The notes under the pieces were generated by a model. It had not been told where the DNA came from, ran no database searches, and saw nothing but the letters and a program-made list of their open reading frames with translations. A DNA stretch of 64,000 nt, from assembly GCA_900498135.1 (NCBI GenBank), contig LR026961.1:898399-962398 (forward strand), read 5' to 3'. A program made the position numbers and the translations under genes. The DNA is from an uncultured Desulfatiglans sp. Its GTDB lineage: Bacteria; Desulfobacterota; DSM-4660; Desulfatiglandales; Desulfatiglandaceae. Positions 46,309-56,447 of this stretch are shown one piece after another; position 1 is the first letter of the stretch; every line of letters begins with the position of its first letter.

Positions 46309-46665
46309 CTCGGAGGCACGTCAGGGAAAAGACTTGTCCAAAAACGGCGTTTCAAGGTCTTTCCCGCATTGCGGACGCGTAAGATGAGCTGCAGGCAGTT
46401 TCCCTGCGAAAAGGGTCTTTTTGCCCGATAGGGGCATCATGGACATCCCCTGGCAAACCGGGCCGATCCCGATTCTTCAACCGATGATGCATCGGTCCTG
46501 GAATCCACGAAATTGGAGGTGTGCGTGAGCACAAATATGATATAATAAAAATTTATTGAATTGCACCGCTCGCAGCAGCCTCGACCCACCCTGGCCTTCT
46601 TCTGGGTGAACAGACAGAGACGCCGGGTGCGGCGATTATAAAGCAGATAGAAAGGAAGTCGTCAA
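46309..46665. other. Intergenic region upstream of the entericidin-like gene
   Basis: About 360 bp containing an AT-rich promoter patch at 46531-46560 in otherwise GC-rich DNA, and a roughly 110-nt leader before the next gene. No other gene is supported. Confidence 0.5.
46538..46546 (+). promoter_or_regulatory. Extended -10 promoter
   Basis: TGATATAAT is a perfect TATAAT with the upstream TG of an extended -10 element. No good -35 is found at the normal distance. It would start a transcript near 46553 leading to the entericidin-like gene. Confidence 0.5.
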
Positions 46666-48880
<2,215 letters not shown>

Positions 48881-48942
48881 ACATCCGGGGTAACTGAGAC
48901 CCTGGCGGCGGCCGTTATCAGGGCTGGGAAGGGCTCGGCCTT

Positions 48943-49842
48943 TCAGGACCGGCTGCGAGGCTCGATCTTGGCGGTCAGATAAAAGACGATGCCTAGGACC
49001 AGCAGGCCGCCGATCAGCAGGGCGAAGGTGACGGCATCCTTTTCATCGATGGCCGCCACGAACAGCTTGCGGATAAAGGCGACTAACGCCAGTTCGACAA
49101 AGACCTGGACACGGAAGCCGCCCCCTCGGAGATGCTCCACCTGGGTGTGAAGGAGTTCGATCATCATCCACAGGATCAGCAGGGAGCCGAGGGCGCGGAT
49201 AATGCCGGTCTCGAGGGTCTCCCGCAGCGCATAAAGGATGTCCGAGACCAGGAGCCCCGCCACTCCTGCAGACATGAGCACCAGCCCTACCATGAGCACC
49301 AGATTCAGGCCGTGAAGCAGGCGCTCGGCCCAGCGCACCAGCCAGAGTTCCGCCCGGTGCGAAATGAACACCTTCTTGAGTTCGGCCTCCCGGTAGGAGC
49401 TCGTCATGACGTCCAGACTGATGTCGAGGACCTTGTTCATGGTCTCCACCAGGTCCTGGCGGCGGGAGGTGTCCTGCACCTCTGCGACGAGGTGGCTGAT
49501 GCAGAAGGTTCGGATGAAATTCATGGCCGCGTTGACATAATGCCCATTCAGTCCGATCTTCACGTGGATCTTGCCGATCCGCTGCAGGCGAAGCAGATAC
49601 CGGTGATCGTATTCCGCGGTCAGGAGGTCTCGAAACCAGCTCTTGATGGTGCGTTTGCGCTTGGCGACGGCGGCCTCGGTGGTGAAGTAGGAAGCGGTCC
49701 GCGGGCTTTCCAGAAGGTAGCTGTAAAAATCCTCGGCCAACTGATCTTCATACGGCAGCAGGCTGTTCGCAAGCTCCGCGAGATTTTTCTCGTCGAGCGT
49801 CGAAAACCGGTAGTGCTTGCGAATATCCTGCATGTTTTCCAT
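48943..49842 (-). CDS. Protoglobin/globin-sensor domain fused to a PsiE-like membrane domain
   Basis: A 299-residue protein. Residues about 1-155 form a globin-coupled-sensor-type globin: LAEDFYSYLLES, then LLRLQRIGKIHVKIGLNGHY with His93 as the expected proximal haem ligand. Residues about 178-290 form four hydrophobic segments with the PsiE pattern (ILWMMIELLHTQVEHLRGGG; LVAFIRKLF). A basic and acidic linker joins the two. It is likely a haem-based gas or redox sensor that controls a membrane module of unknown activity. The start ATG follows TTGGAGGCCACTCG. The promoter carries a palindromic operator. Confidence 0.82.
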   Translation of the reverse strand: MENMQDIRKHYRFSTLDEKNLAELANSLLPYEDQLAEDFYSYLLESPRTASYFTTEAAVAKRKRTIKSWFRDLLTAEYDHRYLLRLQRIGKIHVKIGLNGHYVNAAMNFIRTFCISHLVAEVQDTSRRQDLVETMNKVLDISLDVMTSSYREAELKKVFISHRAELWLVRWAERLLHGLNLVLMVGLVLMSAGVAGLLVSDILYALRETLETGIIRALGSLLILWMMIELLHTQVEHLRGGGFRVQVFVELALVAFIRKLFVAAIDEKDAVTFALLIGGLLVLGIVFYLTAKIEPRSRS

Positions 49843-49887
49843 CGAGTGGCCTCCAATCCAGGAGCGGCTTGTCGGGAACGAAGCACC

Positions 49888-49929
49888 AATCCACCTTGTG
49901 GATTCTACTTGCCTTTTTGCCGATGTCAA
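49888..49929 (-). promoter_or_regulatory. Promoter with overlapping palindromic operator
   Basis: Minus strand: TTGACA (49929-49924), 16-nt spacer, TAGAAT (49907-49902), with the first start expected near 49896. A perfect 7-bp inverted repeat AATCCAC-AAG-GTGGATT (49904-49888) begins inside the -10 and covers the start site, the usual position for a repressor. The start codon of the globin fusion is 46 nt beyond the operator. Confidence 0.65.
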
Positions 49930-50191
49930 CCAAAAGACCGTTCGGGACCGTCGAACGGCCTTCTGCAGCAAGAGTGACAGGGGCCTGGAATGCGCCGGAA
50001 GGGATCCGCTCGAAACATCGTACACCGCGTCATCGCATCCGGACGGCTCTTGTGGAGCCTCTCCTGATCAGGGATCTTTCAGGAGGCGAGCCGTTTTTTC
50101 AGCATGATCCGATCTCCCGGGCCGGCCGTCCTCATGGAACCGGCCGTCTTTCAGCAGCATGCATTGTCCGGAACGACGAAAGTCCTCCACC
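49930..50191. other. Intergenic remainder, no gene supported
   Basis: Lies between the divergent globin-fusion and lipoprotein genes. It presumably holds the lipoprotein promoter; no clear site was found. Confidence 0.45.
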
Positions 50192-50731
50192 ATGAAGGAT
50201 CGTTCTTTCAAAAGACACACCATCAGGAGGGTGCTGGCCGGCATCACTGCACTGGCATGGCTGGCGGTGTTCTCATCAGGCTGCTCCGAGGACGAGCGGC
50301 TGAAGCGGGAGATCCGTGAAGATGCCAGGGCTGGACGCTTCGATGAGGCCGTCGCGAAGGCGCGCGAGCACTTTGCGGCGGACAAGCTCACGCTCATGGT
50401 CCTGCTCGAAACCATCGACATCGAGCGCAATCGCGCCGAGAAAACAACCTACCGGCACCACCTCACCCTCGAAGCAGTGGCGTGGGAAAAGACGGACTCC
50501 GGGGTTTCCCTTTCGGGCGGGATACGCAATTCCGGGGACCGGACCCTGACCGGTTACGGCATCCAGGCGACCCTGCTGCGGGACATCGAGCGGAAGGAGA
50601 CCTTTTTCTTCGCTCGAATCGCACAGGTGCCCCCCGGGGGTCTCGGCATCTTCCGCTACGATAGAAAAACCCGGGCGCCGTTCGATCACGTGCTGCTCGA
50701 AATTCATGATTTCGGGATCGAAGACGACTGA
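50192..50731 (+). CDS. Putative lipoprotein of unknown function
   Basis: A 179-residue lipoprotein with signal LAGITALAWLAVFSSGC. After a helical stretch (KREIREDARAGRFDEAVAKA, one TPR-like repeat) it has a beta domain with SLSGGIRNSGDRTLTGYGIQ and VPPGGLGIFRYDR, resembling FxLYD-type domains that bind in the envelope. No function was recognised. The start ATG is the one nearest the signal; an in-frame ATG at 50159 is also possible. It ends 169 bp before a TRAP operon in the same direction. Confidence 0.7.
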   Translation: MKDRSFKRHTIRRVLAGITALAWLAVFSSGCSEDERLKREIREDARAGRFDEAVAKAREHFAADKLTLMVLLETIDIERNRAEKTTYRHHLTLEAVAWEKTDSGVSLSGGIRNSGDRTLTGYGIQATLLRDIERKETFFFARIAQVPPGGLGIFRYDRKTRAPFDHVLLEIHDFGIEDD

Positions 50732-50900
50732 TTCCCCTTTCTTTCCGCTTGACAGGGAACAAGTCCCTGCTTCATCTTGTCCCCTGACTCATCAGGCCGA
50801 AAAAGGATCACGCCCCGCCAAACCCGTTCCCGTCCCCTCCAGATCATTCCAGCCGCGCGGATAGCTGGAGGAACGGCAGCGCTCCAAGGAGGACTCCGAG

Positions 50901-51986
50901 ATGAAAAAAAATCCCCTGCGCCAAGGCATCCTGACGCTGTTGTCTGCCGCGCTGTTTTTGATTGCGGCAACCCCGGTCCTGGCGGAAAAGGCTGAATACA
51001 GCATGGTGATCGCCCACCTGTATCCTGCCGACATGGAGAGCAACGAGGTGCATCCAGCCCTCGTCCGCTTTGCCGATATCGTCGAGACCCAGACCGGCGG
51101 CGCCGTGGAGGTCAAGATCTTCGGTGCCATGCAGCTGGGGACCGAGATCGAATACACCGCCAAGGCGCAACAGGGGAAAACCGTGCAGGCCGCCGTCCTC
51201 TCCTCAGGCGCCTTTTCCTCTTTCTTCCGAAAATACCAGGTGATTACAACGCCCTTCCTTTTCGACGATTACAATACCGCCTGGGCCTTTTTCGACAGCG
51301 AATGGTATGCGGGCTTCATGGACGAGATGCGGAAGGCGACCGGTCTGCGCTGGCTGGGGACCTTCGATGAAGGCGGCGGGTTCGTGGCCTTCACCAACAA
51401 CAAGCGGCTCATCAAAACGCCTGAAGACATGAAGGGTTTGAGGATCCGCGTCGAGGAAAACCCAGCCCACATCGCCGTCATGGAATCACTCGGCGCCAAG
51501 GCCGTCCCGCTCGAATGGGGCCAAGTCCCCACCGCCCTTCAGACAGGGGTCGCCGACGGTCAGTTCAACGCGCCTGGGCTCAACACCGCGATGCGCTTTT
51601 GGGACACGTGCAAATACACCACCTGGACGGGCCACATCTACAATACGGGCAACTGGTTGGTCAACGACGTGTGGTTCAAGAGTCTGCCCGAAACCTATCA
51701 GCAGATCATCCTGCGCGCCGCCCGCCAGGCCATCGGCTATGCCCGCGGGGTCGCGGCACACCTTTGCTACCTCGGCTGGCAGGAAGGCACCCGGAAGTAC
51801 AAGGACCATTACATCCCGAGCAGTCAGGAAAAAGAGGCCTTCAAGAAACTCATGCGTCCGGCCTTTTTCACCTGGGCGACAAAGGATTTCGGTCTCGCCC
51901 CTGAACTGCTCAACGAGGTCTGGTCCACGGTAGACGGCATCAGCAAAGGACTTGACCAGGAATATCATGACAAGTGGGGCCGTTAG
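50901..51986 (+). CDS. TRAP transporter substrate-binding protein (DctP), system 1
   Basis: A 361-residue periplasmic solute receptor. The signal peptide is GILTLLSAALFLIAATPVLA, followed by SMVIAHLYPADMESNEVHPA. Typical DctP segments are DMKGLRIRVEENPAHIAVME with the substrate-carboxylate Arg, and GQVPTALQTGVADGQFNAP. The start ATG follows AAGGAGGACTCCGAG. It leads an operon with small and large permeases. The ligand is probably an organic acid. Confidence 0.93.
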   Translation: MKKNPLRQGILTLLSAALFLIAATPVLAEKAEYSMVIAHLYPADMESNEVHPALVRFADIVETQTGGAVEVKIFGAMQLGTEIEYTAKAQQGKTVQAAVLSSGAFSSFFRKYQVITTPFLFDDYNTAWAFFDSEWYAGFMDEMRKATGLRWLGTFDEGGGFVAFTNNKRLIKTPEDMKGLRIRVEENPAHIAVMESLGAKAVPLEWGQVPTALQTGVADGQFNAPGLNTAMRFWDTCKYTTWTGHIYNTGNWLVNDVWFKSLPETYQQIILRAARQAIGYARGVAAHLCYLGWQEGTRKYKDHYIPSSQEKEAFKKLMRPAFFTWATKDFGLAPELLNEVWSTVDGISKGLDQEYHDKWGR

Positions 51987-52006
51987 CAGGCCCCATCCCC
52001 GCCGCC

Positions 52007-52510
52007 ATGGAACTGATCGTCTCCTTCAGCGATAAACTGAACGGCATCGTGCTTCGCGTCTGCGGAGCCATGGTGGCAGTACTCCTCGTCATCAATATCT
52101 ACGGGGTCTTCTTCCGTTATGCGCTGAACGACCCCCTGCCCTGGCCCCTGCCTGTTTCGCGCATCCTGCTCGTCTGGATCGCGCTCCTCGGGATCAGCGT
52201 CGCCCTCAAGGCCGGTGAGCATGTCGCCGTCGAAGGGGTCGTTCGCTCCCTGCCCGAACAATACGAAAGAACCATCCGGGTGGGCGGCTACGCGGTCACA
52301 GGGATCTGGCTCGCAGTGGTCCTCTGGCAGGGCTGGCTCGCCACCGTTGCGGCCGATCAGATGATGATGATCTCAGCGAAGTTACAGCTCTCCTTCAAAT
52401 GGCGGCTGGCCGCCGTCCCGATCAGCGCCGCCGTCCAGATCGTCCACGTTCTTGCCTGTCCTGCGATCATCCAGGCCGCCATGGAAGAAAGAGCGGAGAA
52501 GCATCCATGA
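52007..52510 (+). CDS. TRAP transporter small permease (DctQ), system 1
   Basis: A 167-residue membrane protein with four hydrophobic segments; typical motifs are VFFRYALNDPLPW and RILLVWIALLGISVALKAGEHV. The start is uncertain: the ATG at 52007 gives a normal DctQ N-terminus, while a GTG at 51974 overlaps the binding-protein gene. It overlaps the large permease gene by four bases (ATGA). Confidence 0.88.
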   Translation: MELIVSFSDKLNGIVLRVCGAMVAVLLVINIYGVFFRYALNDPLPWPLPVSRILLVWIALLGISVALKAGEHVAVEGVVRSLPEQYERTIRVGGYAVTGIWLAVVLWQGWLATVAADQMMMISAKLQLSFKWRLAAVPISAAVQIVHVLACPAIIQAAMEERAEKHP

Positions 52511-53790
52511 CGACCGTCCTCATCGTCTTCGTCCTTCTCCTCATTCTGGCCGTCCCGATCGGTTACATCATGGGCATCTCGTCTCTGATCGGGCTCTTCC
52601 AGATGGGCGGCTGGGAATACCTGGAGCCTGTGGCCGTATCGCTCCATTCCGGCACATCCGGGTACATTCTCGTCTCGATCCCTTTCTTCGTCCTCACGGC
52701 GGAGATCCTGAATCAATCCGGCATGACCACCAGGCTCGTGGCCTTCGCCGACAGCCTTTTCGGGCACCTGAGAGGCGGGCTGAGCCATGTCAACATCTTC
52801 GTCAGCATCCTGTTCGCCGGTCTGACCGGCACCGCGATCACCGATACCGTAGCCGTAGGCGGCATCCTCATCCCCGCCATGAAAAAACAGGGGTACACCG
52901 CCGGCTATGCCGCAGCTGTCACCGCCGCCTCGTCGGTCATCGGACCGATCATACCCCCGAGCGTCGTGATGGTGATCTACGCGAGCATCCTGAGGCTTTC
53001 GGTCCCGGCCCTCTTCGCTGCGGCCCTCATCCCCGGCCTCCTGTGCGGCCTGGGCCTGCTGGTCCAAAGCTGGGTCCTGAGCACGCGGCGGAACTACCCG
53101 AAATCGAGCCGCGCCACTCTCGGGACGGTAGCCCGTGCAGCCATCCAAGCCACACCGCCCATGGGCGTGGGGATTTTCATCCTCGGCTGCATCCTCTTCG
53201 GCATCACGGATGTCTCGGAGGCCGCCGCCGGCGGCGCTCTCTATGCGCTCCTTCTCGGCTGGATAGGGTACCGGAGCCTCGGTCTGCGGGAGATCTGGCA
53301 ATCGATGCTGAACACCGTCGTACTCTCGGGGGTGATCTTCCTGCTCATCGGGGCCGCCGCGGCCCTGGGCTGGTTCATCACGCTGTCGGGTGTCGTGGAA
53401 GAGACCGGGAAATGGGTGGCTTCATTGGACGCCAGCCCCTATATCATCCTGACGCTCGTGGACGCGGTCGTTCTGATCGCCGGCATGTTCATCGACGTCA
53501 TCCCCGCCGCTCTGGTGCTGGGTCCGGTGCTTTCACCCGCCATGACCCAGCTCGGCGTCGATCCGATCCATTTTGCAATGGTCATGATGGTCGGGTTGAA
53601 TATCGGCAACACCACGCCTCCCATGGGAATGAGCCTGATGACCGCCTCGCGCATCGCCCGCATCCCCTATGAATCCTGTATGAAGGACGCCGGCTGGTTC
53701 ATCTGCGCGGAGATAGGCATCCTGCTGCTCGTGACCTATCTCCCGGTTTTTTCCCTGTGGTTGCCACAGCTACTGGGCTACACGAACTAG
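52507..53790 (+). CDS. TRAP transporter large permease (DctM), system 1
   Basis: A 427-residue inner-membrane protein with about 12 segments that carries out sodium-driven uptake. Family motifs include IPFFVLTAEILNQSG, GGLSHVNIFVSILFAGLTGT, SSVIGPIIPPSVVMVIY and TPPMGMSLM. The start overlaps the small permease stop. Its stop lies one base from the stop of the convergent response regulator gene, so there is no room for a terminator between them. Confidence 0.94.
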   Translation: MTTVLIVFVLLLILAVPIGYIMGISSLIGLFQMGGWEYLEPVAVSLHSGTSGYILVSIPFFVLTAEILNQSGMTTRLVAFADSLFGHLRGGLSHVNIFVSILFAGLTGTAITDTVAVGGILIPAMKKQGYTAGYAAAVTAASSVIGPIIPPSVVMVIYASILRLSVPALFAAALIPGLLCGLGLLVQSWVLSTRRNYPKSSRATLGTVARAAIQATPPMGVGIFILGCILFGITDVSEAAAGGALYALLLGWIGYRSLGLREIWQSMLNTVVLSGVIFLLIGAAAALGWFITLSGVVEETGKWVASLDASPYIILTLVDAVVLIAGMFIDVIPAALVLGPVLSPAMTQLGVDPIHFAMVMMVGLNIGNTTPPMGMSLMTASRIARIPYESCMKDAGWFICAEIGILLLVTYLPVFSLWLPQLLGYTN

Positions 53791-53791
53791 A

Positions 53792-54304
53792 TCAATAAGA
53801 GATGTGTTTCTCGATGAAATCCTTGTGCTCCTTTTTCCACTCCTCTCCGAACTTTCTCTCGTAATAGGAACCCAGTCTCTCGAGCCAGCGCCACCAAGGG
53901 CTCCGGCCCCTTTCCCGGGCCTCAAGGACGTCCTCCAAAAACAATTGGATGTCGTTCAGTTTTTCCTTGGGGACGTAGGAAGCCGCCCCCTCATGCAAAG
54001 ACTTCAGGGTGTTTTCAGGAGACAAGGCGTGCGCCGTGAGCATCACCGCCGGCACCCCTCTGCTTCGGGCGATCTGAAGCAGATTGAAGCCATCCACGCC
54101 CATGATGTCCAGGACCGCGAGGTCGTAATGCCTGGTATTGAGCAGCTCCGACGCTTCATCGAAAGTGGAGGCCGCCGTGATGGAACACATGGGAAGCAGT
54201 TCCTCGAGGCTTTCGAGCACATCCGGTTCATCATCTACGATAAGGACCTTCTTCCCTTCCAGCCGAGACAGCGTGGCGCCTTTCTCAGATCCCTTTTTAG
54301 CCAT
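53792..54304 (-). CDS. Stand-alone response regulator receiver protein
   Basis: A 170-residue protein with one receiver domain (KVLIVDDEPDVLESLEELLP; phospho-acceptor Asp in LAVLDIMGVDGF; Thr/Lys switch residues in VMLTAHALS and SYVPKEKL) and a short charged C-terminal tail (WWRWLERLGSYYERKFGEEW) instead of a DNA-binding output domain. The same tail type occurs in receiver proteins near TRAP genes (recollection, not searched). The start ATG follows TAGGGAGATGAACCT. It is the last gene of the aromatic/TRAP operon; no sensor kinase is adjacent. Confidence 0.88.
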   Translation of the reverse strand: MAKKGSEKGATLSRLEGKKVLIVDDEPDVLESLEELLPMCSITAASTFDEASELLNTRHYDLAVLDIMGVDGFNLLQIARSRGVPAVMLTAHALSPENTLKSLHEGAASYVPKEKLNDIQLFLEDVLEARERGRSPWWRWLERLGSYYERKFGEEWKKEHKDFIEKHISY

Positions 54305-54375
54305 AGGTTCATCTCCCTAAAAGGATACGCTCTTGCAGACGAAAAACGGCGGCCCGAAAAGTCCTCGCACGCACC

Positions 54376-55680
54376 CTACTCGATCAATTCCGGCAGAAAC
54401 GTCGCAATGGAGGGAAACGCAATGATCGCAGCAGTCCCTACGATAAGAGCCAACAGGAAAGGAACCGAGCCCCTGAAAATCGTCATCAGGGGGACGTCCC
54501 CGGCGATACCCCTCACGATGTACACGCATATTCCCACTGGTGGGGTGATGGTGCCCATATGTGTGACGAGGACGATGACAATCCCGAACCAGATGGGATC
54601 ATATCCCAGATTCACCACAATCGGGTAAAAGATGGGAATCGTCAACATGATGAGCGCCATCGAGTCGATGAAGAAGCCCCCGATCAGAAAGATGAGGCAT
54701 ATCAAAGCCATGATCGCCCATGGAGGCCAGTGGATCATCCCGACGGAGGTGGCCAGATCCATCGGGATGCGGGTCAGGGCCAGGAAGTGTCCGAAGACGG
54801 TGGCCCCGGCGATCAGCATGATGACCATGCAGGAGATCTTCAAGGTCCCGTAAACGGCGTTCAGGAAATTCTCCCATGAAAGCTTTCTCTGCGCCACCAC
54901 GATGATGAGGATCAGCATCGCCCCCACGGCCCCGGATTTCGTAGGGGTGAACAGGCCCATCACGAGGCCTCCCATCACGAATGCGAAGACGGCGATCGTT
55001 TCCCACAGGTGCCGAAGGGAATAGAGCATTTCCTTCAGGCTGAATTTCTCCCCTTTGGGCCCCTGCTCCGGCTTCCACAGGCAGTAGATCCAGATGGCGA
55101 CCATGAAGAGAAATGTGATGAATAGGCCGGGTACGATACCGGCGATGAACAGGCTCCCGATAGACTGTTCGGTCAGGATACCGTAGATGATAAGGACCAC
55201 GCTCGGGGGGATCAGGGAGCCCAGCCCCCCGCCCGAGGCCACGGAGCCGGTCGCGAGTTGCCCTCCGTAGTCGTACCGTTTCATCTCGGGCAGTCCGATG
55301 GTCCCCATGGTAGCCGACGTGGCGGTGGCCGATCCGCAGACGGCCCCGAAGGCTGCGCAGGCCATGACCGTGGCCATAGCCAGCCCTCCCCGGACGCGCC
55401 CGATGAATTTATAGGCCACGTCGTACAAGTGGCGGCTGACCCCGGCATAATAAGCGATATAGCCCATAAAGACGAAAAGAGGGATCAGGGTCAGACCGTA
55501 AGAGGAGAATACGCTGAAAACGTCCACGGCCAGGAGCTTCATGCCCGCCCTCAGGTTCGTCAGATAGCTGTACCCGAGGAAGCCCACGATGGCCATGACG
55601 TAGGCGACCGCCATTCTCGTAAAGAAAAGCACCAGCAGGAGCACGATGCCGATGATGCCCACAAGCGTAAAATCACTCAT
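54376..55680 (-). CDS. TRAP transporter large permease (DctM), system 2
   Basis: A 434-residue membrane protein with about 12 segments. Motifs include LTLIPLFVFMGYIAYYAG, RVRGGLAMATVMACAAFGAV, GGLGSLIPPSVVLIIYG and TPPVGICVYIVRG. The start overlaps the small permease stop (ATGAGTGA), so the two are translationally coupled. With the binding protein at 56448 it forms a second, distinct TRAP system inside the CoA-ligase/hydroxylase operon; the likely cargo is the aromatic acid that operon handles (inference). Confidence 0.93.
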   Translation of the reverse strand: MSDFTLVGIIGIVLLLVLFFTRMAVAYVMAIVGFLGYSYLTNLRAGMKLLAVDVFSVFSSYGLTLIPLFVFMGYIAYYAGVSRHLYDVAYKFIGRVRGGLAMATVMACAAFGAVCGSATATSATMGTIGLPEMKRYDYGGQLATGSVASGGGLGSLIPPSVVLIIYGILTEQSIGSLFIAGIVPGLFITFLFMVAIWIYCLWKPEQGPKGEKFSLKEMLYSLRHLWETIAVFAFVMGGLVMGLFTPTKSGAVGAMLILIIVVAQRKLSWENFLNAVYGTLKISCMVIMLIAGATVFGHFLALTRIPMDLATSVGMIHWPPWAIMALICLIFLIGGFFIDSMALIMLTIPIFYPIVVNLGYDPIWFGIVIVLVTHMGTITPPVGICVYIVRGIAGDVPLMTIFRGSVPFLLALIVGTAAIIAFPSIATFLPELIE

Positions 55681-56149
55681 CCCGCTCGCCTCCCCTCACA
55701 AACACCAGGAACTCAATGAACATGATCAACGCCAGGTTGAGGCAGGCGAAGGACACCCCGTAAATGAGATAAAATGTGGGGAATTGAAGCGTCGGGGAGA
55801 CCTGGCCGGCCTGCCCCATCTCCCGGGCGTAAAGGAAACACTGCCAGGCGACAAGACAGAAGAGCAGCGTCGTGATCAAGGTCACTACGCAATCGTTGAT
55901 TCCTTTGACCCGTTTGGGAAACCGCATATACAGCAGATCCACCCCCACATGGCCTTTCTCGATCTCCGTATAGGGCAGCGCAAAAGACAGCAGTAAAAAA
56001 GCCATCATACCGACGAGTTCCTCCGAGCCTAGCAAAGGATGCCCGAACAGACTGCCCACGACATCGGCGCACGTGAGCAGCATCATCCCCAAAAGGCAGA
56101 TCCCCCCCAACTTCGCCAGAAAATCCGAAAGCGCTTTTGCGATCTTCAT
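55673..56149 (-). CDS. TRAP transporter small permease (DctQ), system 2
   Basis: A 158-residue protein with four hydrophobic segments (LLGMMLLTCADVVGSLF; MMAFLLLSFALPYTEIEKGHV). The DctQ motif EIEKGHVGVDLLY is clear. Unusually, about 300 bp holding a dispersed repeat separate it from the binding-protein gene upstream. It overlaps the large permease gene by 8 bp. Confidence 0.9.
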   Translation of the reverse strand: MKIAKALSDFLAKLGGICLLGMMLLTCADVVGSLFGHPLLGSEELVGMMAFLLLSFALPYTEIEKGHVGVDLLYMRFPKRVKGINDCVVTLITTLLFCLVAWQCFLYAREMGQAGQVSPTLQFPTFYLIYGVSFACLNLALIMFIEFLVFVRGGERDE

Positions 56150-56229
56150 CTAACGCGCTCCTGACTCATGGGCGATCGGGAAAAACATTTCTCGACCCCC
56201 CACAATGGTTGCCGTTCAGATTTCAATGC

Positions 56230-56341
56230 GTTTCCATCCCGGAATGGTCTTCCTTGCCGATCTGGGCCTCCATCTGCACGTTTGCCCGCGGGGCGACCTG
56301 CAGGTCGCCCCGCACAGACGCTTGATTCCCCTGACAGGGGC
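56230..56341 (-). repeat. Dispersed palindromic repeat, copy 5
   Basis: It begins GTTTCCATCCCGGAATGG and continues through GCACGTTTGCCCGCGGGGCGAC to the intact core GGCGACCTGCAGGTCGCC, then GCACAGACGCTTGATTCC. It is inverted relative to copies 1-3. It lies inside an operon, between the TRAP binding protein and the small permease, where a strong stem could set different mRNA levels for the two parts. Confidence 0.8.
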
Positions 56342-56447
56342 CATACCGCGAGCCGCCGCGAAGGGGTGGGAATGCACACCCGGAGGCTATAATGAAAAAA
56401 ACCTCCCTGCAAACATTTTTCCAATCACACTTTACTTTCAGCCAAAT

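Noticed and set aside
50749-50780. TTGACA before the first TRAP operon as a promoter
   Set aside because: No acceptable -10 hexamer lies at 16-18 nt, and the site overlaps a small inverted repeat; left uncalled.
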